A DNA stretch of 53,502 nucleotides from Entophlyctis helioformis (lineage: Eukaryota > Chytridiomycota > Chytridiomycetes > Chytridiales > Chytriomycetaceae), in assembly GCA_025526915.1 (NCBI GenBank), contig JAHLKH010000185.1, forward strand, positions 1-53,502, in the 5' to 3' direction. Below are positions 1-12,503 of the stretch, piece by piece. Numbering within the stretch: position 1 is the first letter of the stretch; every line of letters begins with the position of its first letter. The translations under genes were made by a program, and so were the position numbers. Below the pieces are notes generated by a model. It worked only from the letters and a program-made list of their open reading frames with translations. It was not told where the DNA came from and did not search any database.

Positions 1-3000
1 TGGCGAAGGGTACAACACTCGAGTGCTGTACATTTGAGTCGCCTGAGTCACTTGAGCACGACACCGCCAAGCAGCCCGACAATCAACCAGTTGCACCCCA
101 GCCAGCTGTGCCCGATGATCATGGCAAGCCTGAGCAGCCACCACCACCAGCACTGGCAGTGCCAACACCGGATGACATCCTCTCGATCATCACAACGGAC
201 GAAACATCTATGGCATCCCTCTTCTGGCACGTGTCGTATGTGTTGACTGGAAGCGGGATGGAGCAGCCGCAGTCCACCATGCTCCAGCTCAATGCTTGGC
301 TTGTGACCATCGCCCAGCTCATGATCCATCGTTGCTGGACGCCGAGCACGTTGCAGGCCAACGCGACCAAGAGAGCCAACACGACCAAGAACAATGCACA
401 GCAGAAGGGCACGACCAAGAACAACGCATGGAAGGCCGAGTGGAAGGCAGGTGCGCGGCATCCAACCAGATGGTGGTCGAGCTCGCACCCAGACAATGCA
501 CAACGGGCTGATGCACAGCAGGCAGCTGTGCCCTATCGGCTTGTCAACACCCTGCTGACCGCAAGCGGCGACATATTCAGCAACCTGGCGAGGGAGGTGA
601 GTGGTACGCTTGCCACACACTTCATCACAAACCGGTCAAAGCTTGCATTGGTTGCAGCCCAGAGAGCAATGCCTGCTGCGACTTCTGAGCAGATTGCAGC
701 ATGGGTCGATGCCATATTTGCGACCGTTGAGACCACCAAGGTTGCCAGGCGTGCCGCCACTCAGGACGCCGCTCTGGACACTGCTCAGGACGCTGCTCAG
801 GATGCCACCACGGACGACGCCATGGACGCCGCTCAGGATGTCGCTCCTCCCGCCCCAACTCTCAAGCGGACCGCGTCACTGCTACTGCTGGCCACCGATG
901 GCAGTGCATCCAAGAGGCAAAAGGACGAGACTACTGCCCCTGTTGCCACAGATGCCATGCAGGACACACCACCAGCTGCACAGGACGGGGACGCCATCGA
1001 GATCCCGCAAGAGCTGCATCCAATTCAGGCGATTGTGCGCAGCATGTCAACATCGGACGTTGGACGGTTCTACCAACTCCTCAAGCTCGCTGGCACTTCG
1101 GTGATGAAGCTCTGTCCGCAGCCAGCAAGCCGCAATACTTTTGTCCTCATCACCGAGGCCACGCTCTTCTGGGCGGTGGTGGGGCAGCAAAGGGATCGCG
1201 TACCCACCAAGGACAATGCTGTCCTCCAAGCATTGCAAGAGGAGCTCCTGGCCGCAGTTGGTAAGTTGCATGCGTCTATGCCACGTCAATGCTATTTGAT
1301 GCTGACACTCCACTTTTATCCAAAACTGCAAAGATGACAAGTTGACTCTCAAGTCAACCAACGAGAACATCCAAAGGGCCTTCAGCAATAGCAAGGAGCT
1401 GGCCATCCTTGACATCCTCCTGCCCGGCCTCCGCCCCAAGAATCGACGCCATCCAACACAGGCCGAGGGTGATGAGGCCGCGGTTGATTCTCAGCCTCTG
1501 GTGGCTTCAAAGCAAGTGATCAGACAAGGCAGCATCATGACGGACGGATACACGGTCTATCAGCTGGCACTGGACTGCTGCACAGACCGTCCAGAGTCGC
1601 CTCGCAGTATGTGGCATGCTTGGATGCTTTGGTGCACACATTGGCTCTGACTGCCGCCTTGCTCTGCAGGTCCCAACGCGGAGTCTCCAGCCCAGCAGCC
1701 CAGTCTTGCTGATGCTGCTGTTGGCATCCTTAATGCCTTGAATGGTCAATTTATCGAGCCTGACCACATGGACGTCACATGTGAGTTGCTGTGCCAATCC
1801 AGACGCGTTCTTGTTGTCCACACCAACTGACATGCCATCCACAGCCGCCAATCCAGCCAACCCATCAGCCACCAAGCCATACACGCCCAATCCTGTAAGT
1901 CACTTGCATGCTAACCTCACGCATTGGTGCACATGCATTGCACATTCCTCACTCATGCCATGGCATGGCAGGCTCAGCGCAACTTTAATGCATCCCAGCG
2001 ACTGCCCAATGTTGCTGATGCCAACAAGCTGCTCGCCGACAAGGACTATGAGACTGTTCGCGTTGTCAGCTTTGATTGGGGCGAGCGGTACCTGTTTGGC
2101 GCGTCCAGCATGCTGGTCAATGTCAAGGAGGAGACATACACGATGGAGTCCAACTACGTGCTCTCCTCTGGCATGGCACGAGCCGAGCACAGCCTTCAGC
2201 GGTGGTATGCATGCAATGACTCTGCCACGCGCACTCTTGACCAGATCAACTCACAGTGCCTGCCTCTTGTGCCAGGCTCAACAATCAATATGCCAAGGCA
2301 ACCGACATCCAGGCGGTCATTGCATTCAAGACAGCAAAGCATGCCAATCCAGACATCAAGCCTGGCGAGAGAGCCTTTTGGGATCTGCGCTGCCATGCGT
2401 ACTGCACGCCATTCCTGAATGCATGGGTATGTTTTCTCTGTTTCTGGATGTCCATTGACATGGCCGCCATGCTGCTTGATTGCCTGCTGATTGCACTGGA
2501 CGGCATGGCATGGCATGGCATTCCACAGAAGGTCAAGGCCAAGCGGTTCACCATGCGCAGCAACAGCATGTCTATTTGCGGAAACGCTCTTGAGGGCATC
2601 ATGAAGCTGGCAGGATTGACCACTGGCAAGCGCGCATCTGCTGCGTCTCAAGGCCTCCCTGTCAACCAATCAAAGTCGACAGAGGACAACATTCCCGTTG
2701 TCTGGGCATTTGGCATTGACTTTACAGGCCAAGGTGGCCGGCACGCTGTGTTTGAGAAGTTTCTCATCAGGCATCTGCGGTCGTCTGGATATGCCTATGT
2801 GCGTCTGATGCCATCCATCCATCCATGTAACGGATGCCGCCGCAGTCCCGTGGTCACGTGACCTGCTGGCATTGATCTGGACGCGCCTCGCCCGGACTTG
2901 GCTTGGCCCTGTTGTTGTAGTTGTATCCAGCCGTAAGCCTGTATACTCACTGCCCCTCTGCCACCAGGTCTGTGCCTGAGTCTCAATGAAGTTGTATCCA

Positions 3001-4834
3001 GCCGTAAGCCTGTATACTCACTGCCCCTCTGCCACCAGACGGCCAGCCGCTCTCGACGAGGACAGTTACAACAACAACCAACGCCACCGACGCCGCCAGC
3101 CGCTGTTACCTGCGGCGTCGAATTCTTTTTGTGCGCCTATGGGCCTGTCTCGCACGCCCACCCCTGGCGCCGGCCCTGCCAGCGCTGCGGCCGACGCCGA
3201 CCCGGATGCCAACAGCGCCTCATTCGCCTCGCCAGACTCCTCGTTTGCCGACAAGCCGTCACACCTCCTGCATGGGTTTACGGGTAACTCTACCATCTGG
3301 GCTGATAGCCGCACGCGTGATTCTGGGCTTGGCTCCATGGCCAGCGGCATGTCTGCATCCCGCCTCCCTCAGGCTGGCTCTCGTGGCCGCCAGGGTGCTC
3401 CATCGGGCAATGCAACCTCTGCAGTGGCCTCCAGCACGCCCGCGTTTCGCCACTCCTCTGCCGCGCCTCGGGGCGGCGGAGGTGCTCTGTTGGGCAGCGC
3501 GGGCGGCTCGCTTGCTTTTCCCGTCCACTCTGTTGGCGCCGCGTCCGCTTCTGTGCACCAGCTGCAGGATTCGGCCAGCGAGGACGTCCGGATCACACTG
3601 GATGACCACGCCGCATCGCTGTCTGCGGTTCAGGTCTCCATCGAGGACCTGCAGACCCGTCTGCATGACACCCACGAGCTGCTAGTCCAGCAGGCGGACT
3701 CTTTCACCACGTCTGCCGCGTCCAATGAGGAGCGTCTGGCCGCTCTGTTCAACTCGGTGTCAGCCAACACGGCAGCCGTGCGAAACTTGCAGACGCAGGC
3801 CACCAAGACCGTGGAATCGATGATCGCCCTTAGCAAGCAAGTTGCCTTGGCCCAGCAGTCTGCGGACAAGGCTGTCGCTGCCACGGCTGCCTTGCAGGCG
3901 TCGCGTTCGGCCCTCGCGATTGGGTCCTCGGTGGACGCACGCCTGCCAGCAGCCGCGGACGCCCGTGCACCAAACCTCGCCAAGGTTTTCACAGACTGCT
4001 TGGGTGCCAAGCAGGTACCATTCAGCGGATTTGTGATGACCAAAGGCCCGGCTCCCTCAGTCGACTGGAACGCCACTCACAAGAACCTCAAGCCATTTGT
4101 CATTGCAGTTGGCGGAGCATACAAGGAAGCCTGCACCACTGCCGGCGTCGACGCGATCCCATTAGGCGCCATCTTCTCGCTACTGCTGCCTTATTTCTCT
4201 GGCCGCGCACTCGAGTTTGTCACCGCATGGCACGAGTCGCATTCTGCCGACGATGATCTGTTCACGTTCCCTCAGTTCCTCGCCGACCTCCAGTCGCTCC
4301 ACCGCAACCCAGAGCGGATTCGCAACCAAGCGGAAGGGAAGCTGGCGAGCCTGTTCAAGCCGACGCTGTGCCATGGCCGCGCCCCGCAGGATTGGATTCT
4401 GGAGGCCGAACCGCTGTTCAGCGACGCGGGATACACGGATGACCAGAAGCTCAGATTCCTCCGTGCCCGCATCAAGGATCTGCCCCCAGGGAAGTTCAAG
4501 ACGTATGCCGCCCTCCGCGACGCGTTCTTATAAGTGGCTGTCTACGCTGGGGGGAGTGTAATGGATGCCGCCGCAGTCCCGTGGTCACGTGACCTGCTGG
4601 CATTGATCTGGACGCGCCTCGCCCGGACTTGGCTTGGCCCTGTTGTTGTAGTTGTATCCAGCCGTAAGCCTGTATACTCACTGCCCCTCTGCCACCAGGT
4701 CTGTGCCTGAGTCTCAATGAAGTTGTATCCAGCCGTAAGCCTGTATACTCACTGCCCCTCTGCCACCAGACGGCCAGCCGCTCTCGACGAGGACAGTTAC
4801 AATCCATCTGTGCACCAACTGACCACACAATCAT

Positions 4835-4873
<39 letters not shown>

Positions 4874-5142
4874 TCTACTGCTGCAACAAGAACCTGACCA
4901 GCCAGATGTGTCCGCAGTGCAAGCAGCGGATCCCAGACAAGAACCGCACCAACCTGCGACGCTACGAGTGCATACCATGTGAGACCGTCTACCACCGAGA
5001 CGTGCTTGGAGCCACCAACATCGGAATGGTCGCACTGGGGCATCTGCTCTATGGACAACAGCCGCTCTACTTGACGCACACGCCAGCCAGTCAGCCTGTC
5101 GACAGCGTGCCAGCAAGTCAAGTGCCACTCCACATGCTCTGA
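1..5142 (+). CDS. Fanzor (eukaryotic TnpB-like RNA-guided nuclease), 5' partial, retrotransposon in last intron
   Basis: I read eight exons: <3-1260, 1334-1606, 1670-1780, 1845-1894, 1972-2204, 2276-2426, 2529-2798 and 4873-5142. All have GT-AG borders and matching phases, and together give 871 codons. The frame is open to the left edge, so the start lies outside. Visible motifs are ITDGYTVY-like 'IMTDGYTVY', RuvC-I 'VVSFDWGERYLFGA' (Asp about residue 599 of the visible part), a zinc ribbon CPQC...CIPC (about 795-818) and RuvC-III 'HRDVLGATNIG' (Asp about 825). These are the hallmarks of the OrfB/TnpB-Fanzor family, which cuts DNA guided by an RNA made next to the gene. The N-terminal 280 residues are family-unlike and include QDAA-type repeats and basic KR clusters that may be nuclear signals. 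At the usual Fanzor 'E-x-x-TS-x-x-C-P-x-C' site the Glu is Lys (about 788). The last intron (2799-4872) carries an LTR element; without it and its 5-bp duplication the intron would be 93 bp. Confidence 0.8.
2821..2825. repeat. Target-site duplication, left copy
   Basis: ATCCA directly left of the 5' LTR, matched by ATCCA at 4802-4806 right of the 3' LTR. The site lies in a short ATCC tandem run within the Fanzor intron. Confidence 0.9.
2826..3070 (+). repeat. 5' LTR
   Basis: 245 bp, identical to 4557-4801 except the sixth base. Its ends form the short inverted pair TGTAAC/GTTACA. It holds a 48-bp direct duplication (2920-2967 and 2991-3038, 23 bp apart) and a 12-bp palindrome containing CACGTG (2852-2863). 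Confidence 0.95.
2986..4533 (+). CDS. Gag-like protein of the LTR element
   Basis: A 515-codon ORF that opens at an ATG inside the 5' LTR; an in-frame ATG at 3139 (MGLSRTP) is the alternative start outside the LTR. The first 190 residues are Ser/Ala/Pro-rich and disordered. Residues about 195-300 are coiled-coil-like with repeated Leu/Ala heptads ('SIEDLQTRLHDTHELL'). The last 170 residues resemble a retrotransposon Gag capsid domain, with an amphipathic helix series around 'LPYFSGRALEFVTAWHES' and 'TFPQFLADLQ'. There is no CCHC zinc knuckle and no pol frame downstream; the ORF stops 23 bp before the 3' LTR. It should form the particle for an element mobilised in trans. The Gag assignment rests on fold-like pattern and location between LTRs, not on a close homologue. 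Confidence 0.75.
   Translation: MKLYPAVSLYTHCPSATRRPAALDEDSYNNNQRHRRRQPLLPAASNSFCAPMGLSRTPTPGAGPASAAADADPDANSASFASPDSSFADKPSHLLHGFTGNSTIWADSRTRDSGLGSMASGMSASRLPQAGSRGRQGAPSGNATSAVASSTPAFRHSSAAPRGGGGALLGSAGGSLAFPVHSVGAASASVHQLQDSASEDVRITLDDHAASLSAVQVSIEDLQTRLHDTHELLVQQADSFTTSAASNEERLAALFNSVSANTAAVRNLQTQATKTVESMIALSKQVALAQQSADKAVAATAALQASRSALAIGSSVDARLPAAADARAPNLAKVFTDCLGAKQVPFSGFVMTKGPAPSVDWNATHKNLKPFVIAVGGAYKEACTTAGVDAIPLGAIFSLLLPYFSGRALEFVTAWHESHSADDDLFTFPQFLADLQSLHRNPERIRNQAEGKLASLFKPTLCHGRAPQDWILEAEPLFSDAGYTDDQKLRFLRARIKDLPPGKFKTYAALRDAFL
4549..4556 (+). promoter_or_regulatory. Polypurine tract of the LTR element
   Basis: GGGGGGAG abuts the first base of the 3' LTR, the position of the plus-strand DNA primer in LTR retroelements. 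It supports that the element replicated by reverse transcription. Confidence 0.75.
4557..4801 (+). repeat. 3' LTR
   Basis: 245 bp copy of the left LTR. It starts TGTAAT, whereas the left copy starts TGTAAC, which pairs with the GTTACA end; the substitution therefore probably arose in this copy. It contains the same 48-bp duplication and CACGTG palindrome (4583-4594), and an ATG at 4717 that is in frame with the last Fanzor exon. Confidence 0.95.
4802..4806. repeat. Target-site duplication, right copy
   Basis: ATCCA immediately after the GTTACA end of the 3' LTR, identical to 2821-2825. Five base pairs is the usual duplication length for LTR-element integrases. Confidence 0.9.
4836..4871. repeat. 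(CA)18 microsatellite at a splice acceptor
   Basis: An 18-unit CA run whose last unit forms the CAG acceptor of the final Fanzor intron (exon starts at 4873). Its polymorphism could change acceptor strength. Confidence 0.9.
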
Positions 5143-5169
5143 CTTCCAGCACAACCACCAACACTTTGA

Positions 5170-5228
5170 ATCGGGGCACCTCCCGATCGACCTAACGGGT
5201 CACTTCTCACATCATTGTTCAAACAATG
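5170..5228 (+). ncRNA. Two hairpins just after the Fanzor stop; candidate guide-RNA scaffold or 3' end
   Basis: Stem 1 is ATCGGG / CCCGAT with a 6-nt loop (5170-5187). Stem 2 is CATTGTT / AACAATG with a 2-nt loop (5213-5228). They lie 28-86 bp past the stop codon. In the family, guide (omega) RNAs derive from the end of the gene and its 3' flank, so the place fits. Nothing else proves a non-coding RNA; an mRNA 3' structure is equally possible. Confidence 0.3.
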
Positions 5229-5501
5229 GTGCAAGGTGAGCATCTCGTTGGATGTGCCTCGCCCGCCTGTCGTCGCATGTTCTTTGCTGACTCGAACCTT
5301 CCATCGTGTGATGTGCTCGCTTGTATTCGTCGCTTCTCGGGTTGAATCCAATTCCAAAATTCTTGGTAATTGTTTGAATGTCGGGCCATTTGCCGGCGGT
5401 TTGCCGGCATTCCCTCGCCCTATTGCCCACCCCTCCTCTCGAGGCAACCAATCGGTCACTTTGCCAACATTTTGAAATTGACTGAAAATTTGGGCCTGCA
5501 A
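5229..5501. promoter_or_regulatory. Region between Fanzor 3' hairpins and the RhoGEF start
   Basis: 273 bp, lower in GC than the genes around it. It must hold the RhoGEF promoter. GCCGGCGGTTTGCCGGC (5392-5408) contains the inverted pair GCCGGC/GCCGGC. No gene is seen. Confidence 0.4.
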
Positions 5502-8500
5502 ATGCGACGATCATCGCTGACGCTGTTTCGAAAGGGCGGCTCGCCGAGCAGCGCCGTCGGCAGCGACACTGGCCAGACGCAGCCGTCTGCGAGTGCAGCC
5601 GGGTCGCCAGGCATCAGTGGCAATAGCAGCAGCAGCAGCAGCAGCATGTGCGATCGCTCTGGCAGCGGCCCTGCCGACGGCCCCGCACCAACGCTGCGGC
5701 AGGCAGCGTCTGCGCAGTCGCTCAGCGCCGGCGAAGCTCGTTCAACCGCCGCCAAGGCAACACGGCTGGGCCGCTCCCGCTCGCTGACCCGGTCGGCGCT
5801 GTCGCTGGCATCGCTCTCGCGCTCGCTGTCGTTCACCAAGCGCAGCAGTGCCTCTTCTGGCCCTGCCCCCTCTGGCCCAGCTCCGACTGCTCCGACTGCT
5901 CCGACTGCCCCAAGCGCTGAGCCACCGATCGGCACTGCCCAGTCACTGCCACTGTCCGCCACAAGGTCAGAATGGCGGCTTTGCCCGCTTTGCCTGCTCG
6001 TCCCTTTCAGCCGGCTGACGTTGCTCTGCGCACTTGCCTGTCTGTCTGCCTGCCTGCCTACGCACCTTCCTGCGTGCCAACCTCCTGTAAAACGACCACG
6101 GCCACCATGCACGGCCTCTTGCCTTCCCTCCGGTCGCTCAACATCAGCACAACGCCTGCCCCTGCCCACAAGACCTCTGCTCCACCTGCCGCGGCCGCAC
6201 AGACCCAGCCACCGCAGCCTATTCACAGAGCCTCTGCTCCAACACCTGCCCCTGTCGCTGCGAGCACGTCTGCCGCATCCAGCTTGGCCTCGCCTCCGTC
6301 GCCGACCCGACTGTCCAGCATGCTGCCCGCTATCGTTCTCACGTCGTCCAACGACGCGCTGTCGGGGCTGCACTTGCACAACAGCGCAAACACCACGTGC
6401 GAGAGCTCGTCGTCGCCCAATTCAACTGCTCCGCCGTCGCCGTCGCCATCCCCGTCGCCATCTTCCGCTGCTGCCGCCACCGCCCAGACCTCCGCACATC
6501 AAGCTCACGTGGTGCACAACATCTCGCTTGCCATTGTCAACCCCCGACTCGTTGACTCTGGCTTGAACCCAGCCCACAGCCTGTCTCGCTTCTCCTCCAC
6601 CAGCCAAGCCAATGCATCCTCGTCCAACCGCAACTCGGTCATCTCAACCACAACGTCCGAGTTCTTCATGGACGACAGTCGCGACTCCATCGCAACAGTC
6701 ACATCGCCCTCGCAGCTACACGTCGACACCAGCATCCCTTCCAGCAAGCCTGCCGTCTCGAAGCGAGAGCGTATCTTTCGCGAGATCCTTGAGACGGAGC
6801 GTCGCTACGTCGATTCTCTTGTCCTCCTGCACGATGCAAGTCTTGCCAGGCCATTTTGCTTGGCATCTTGTGCGCCTTTCCTGGACATGTGCTTTGCCCC
6901 CTTTGCTGACCTTGTGCTGCATTGTTGTGGCACTCTACAGGTCTTTTACGAGCCTTTGCGTGTACTCTGTGGCATGCCCGGCGAGATCCTCACCAAGAAG
7001 CAGGTCTCGGACATCTTCTCCAACCTCAAGGACATCTTAAACGTCAACCGCGAGATCAAACGGCAGCTGGAAAGGCGGGCAGAGGCTGCGTTTTTCGATC
7101 CTGAAACAACGTGCATTGGCGACATTTTCTTTGAGCTGGCAAGTCTCCTGCGTGTTGGCTTGCCAGCAGATTGCGTTTACAGGATCAGCGTGCCTTGGAT
7201 ATGGTTGGCTAATATGCCCGTCTGTCTGCAGGCTCCTTATCTCAGAGTCTACTCCATCTATGCCAGGAACTTTAATTATGCCATTGCACTCTCGACGGAT
7301 CTTCTGGCGCGGAACCAGCTCTTTGCCGGGTTTGTGCGGGACCAGTCTCGCAAGCCAGAGTGCAAGGGGCTCCAATTCCAGGCATTCTTGCTTGAGCCTG
7401 TCCAGCGAATCCCTCGATACAAGCTGTTTTTGAAGGAGCTGCTTGAGCGCATGCCTGAGGAACACCCAGACAAGGCCAACACACGCAAGGCAATGGACAT
7501 TGTCTCGCAAGGTTTGCTCTTGCGTGCCAGATGGCTGCTAGCGCGGTCTCATCTACTCACCATTGCTTGGCATGGCAGTTGCCACGTTTGTGAACGAGGA
7601 GATTCGAAAGCACGAGAATGTGCTCAAGATGATCGAGCTGCAACGAGGCCTGATTGGCTTGCACGAGGTGAGGCATCTGCTGCCACTCGAGTCCTGGCTT
7701 CCACGACGCCTGCCCTTGATCAGTGCGCTGACTCGCAGCCGCCCTGCTCTCACCATTATGCAACGAGTTTAGTCACTCCTCACGCCCGGCCGCCGCTTCC
7801 TCTATCGCGGCCGTGTCCAAAAGGTGACTGGATCATGCGTGGTTCAAATGTGATTGCCAGTATAGGCCGTCGCTGCCGGCATGCACCGTTCCCACAACTC
7901 ACTCTCCGTTTGACAGATCTCGCGCAAACACCACCAGCCTCGCGAACTGATCCTGTTCTCTGATATTCTCGTCTATGCAAGGTTTGTCTACAGAGAATTG
8001 AGCAATTGCTGTTGCTGTGTGCACTGACAAGGTGCTGCACAGCCCAATCATTCTCGACGACCAGCTGAGGTTCCATCGCAAGCTGCATTTGGACAACTGC
8101 CGAGTCGAGGGACTCAATGACAGCGAAAGTGGGTTGGATGCGCATCCATCACAGGCAGACGGTGTGTGTTTCTAACAAACGCCAATCCACAGCCATCAGA
8201 AACGCGTTCCAGATCATCACTCGTGAAAAGTCGTTTGTTGTGTACGCCGAGTCGGCCGAGCTCAAGCAGGAGTGGCTTTCGCAGTTGACCTCGGCCATCT
8301 CAGAGCTGAAAGACGCCCGCAAGACATTGCGCACTCCCAACACCCCCGACGTGGACAACATTGAGGGATACAAAGCGCCAATCTGGGTTCCAGACAGCCT
8401 TGCAAACAACTGCAACGTGTGCACCACCGAGTTTACTCTCTTTAATCGCAAGGTGAGCTGCCCAGCACTCCTGGCGCCACCAGAATGATGCAGACATGGC

Positions 8501-9511
8501 TACGCAACTGACGCTGTTTGCCGATACCATGCTCTGCCACACGCCAGCATCACTGCCGAGCATGCGGCAACGTTGTATGCAGCTCGTGCTCAACCAATGT
8601 AAGCCGGTCAGCGTCACAGCAGAACCTTACCTGCAACTGACTATGTCCGGTGCTTCTTCCATAGGCTTTCTATGTACCACTTGCAGACCATGATCAGCTC
8701 GAGCGTTGTTGTGATGTCTGCTTCCAGGACATTGTCGCGAGTGGTAAATTCCGGGTTCATGTCCCCAATCCTCGAGCATCGTCAGACGTCAGCGGCAGCA
8801 GCATGGATAGGGACGGTGATGATGATCGCGAGCCACTACCGCGCGGTGGTCTTGGCGTCACGCTTCCTCGTGCATCGCGCCGTGTTCACATTGTCTCTGG
8901 TACAAGCAGCGAGTCGCCTCTCAGCCCCAACGGCATATCCTCGTGGTCCAGTCGTGTCGGTGTAGCAGCCTTGTTCCAGTCTGCAATGGTTGGTCTACAC
9001 GTGTTTGGCTTGCTGCTTGCCGGTATCGCATCTATGCTCATTCATGTGGTGCATCCCGAACAGTCGATGATCAGCCCGCCGCGCTCATGCTCGCTGTGCC
9101 AAGAGCCCTTCACGTATCTGAAGCGGATGGTAAGAGTTGGATGGGACAGCGAGCGTCTGCTTATTGGGTGGGCAACTGGCAGACTGATCGGCTTTCGCCC
9201 GTCTGACCCAATGCTTAGAACACGTGCACGACCTGTGAGAGACACACGTGCACCGACTGTATGTCGCGCCAATCCAAGACGCAGTGCGATCCGTGCTCCC
9301 ATGGTGAGCCTTGTTTCTTTGTACAAAGCTCCACAAATGCTGTGCCATGTATGGACACTGACACCCATGTGTTGAAATGCCCGTTGTGCACAATGGATGC
9401 TCCGCAGGCATCAAACCAGAGGATGTCATTGTCAGTGACAAGGGTGGCGGCTGGTCGTTACGACTTTCCGACTTTCCTGAGCCGAGCCACTCGGACCGCA
9501 GCACTGAATAA
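5502..9511 (+). CDS. Rho guanine-nucleotide exchange factor with DH, PH and two FYVE-like fingers (FGD-like)
   Basis: The start ATG at 5502 gives MRRSSLTLFRKG and opens a long Ser/Pro/Thr-rich region to about 6750; the first splice junction near 5966-6090 is unresolved. The DH domain follows ('ILETERRYVDSLVLLHD', 'FYEPLRVLCGMPGEILT', 'FLLEPVQRIPRYKLFLKELL'), with the QRIPRY motif typical of catalytic DH. A PH domain is split over exons near 7750-8320 ('PRELILFSDILVYAR'). A FYVE finger spans 8415-8745 (CNVC, HHCRACG, CSSC, CDVC), and a second eight-cysteine finger is at about 9090-9300 (CSLC, CTTC, CTDC, CDPC). FGD-type proteins activate Cdc42/Rho at PI3P or other lipid membranes. Introns 6836-6940 and 7139-7231 are GC-AG. 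The stop is TAA 9509-9511. Confidence 0.85.
6836..6940 (+). other. GC-AG intron (RhoGEF)
   Basis: Donor GCAAGT, acceptor ACAG. Removal joins 'SLVLLHD' to 'VFYEPLRVL', which restores the expected DH helix. The 105 bp happen to be open in frame, but the read-through peptide is cysteine-rich and unlike DH. Confidence 0.8.
7139..7231 (+). other. GC-AG intron (RhoGEF)
   Basis: Donor GCAAGT after GAG CTG, acceptor TGCAG. Splicing gives 'GDIFFELAPYLRVYSIY', matching the conserved DH stretch; read-through would insert an unrelated 31-residue segment. Confidence 0.8.
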
Positions 9512-9621
9512 TGAAGAGTCGAACGATCGGTCGATTCATTTGCATCCCCTCCAATCCAGTAGGCAAGCCAAGCAGATCAACTCCAAAAGTACTCCAGATC
9601 GTCTAGGCAGTGTTCACGGCG

Positions 9622-12443
<2,822 letters not shown>

Positions 12444-12503
12444 CTTTGAAGCAGCAGATAAGAAGAAGGTTGTGAGGGAAACGTCTTTATGTTTGGAATG
12501 GCA

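Larger units (their letters stand above)
2826..4801 (+). mobile_element. TR-GAG-type non-autonomous LTR retrotransposon
   Basis: A 1,976-bp element with 245-bp direct repeats at both ends, flanked by the 5-bp duplication ATCCA (2821-2825 and 4802-4806). The repeats begin TGTAA and end GTTACA, the usual TG...CA LTR ends. A purine tract (GGGGGGAG) lies directly before the right repeat. Between the LTRs there is one long ORF, gag-like, and no protease, integrase or reverse transcriptase. The LTRs differ at a single base (2831 C, 4562 T), so the insertion is recent. No tRNA primer-binding site was recognised after 3070. It sits in the last intron of the Fanzor gene, same strand. It must use enzymes of a full-length relative located elsewhere. 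Confidence 0.93.

Noticed and set aside
2826..4801. Fanzor gene destroyed by the retrotransposon
   Set aside because: Insertion is within an intron; exon phases on both sides still match (2798 to 4873), so disruption of the protein is not certain.
5972..7963. RhoGEF as one uninterrupted 663-codon exon
   Set aside because: Read-through segments at 6836-6940 and 7139-7231 do not fit the DH fold, and splicing at GC-AG borders restores it. The part after 7510 is intronic or out of frame.
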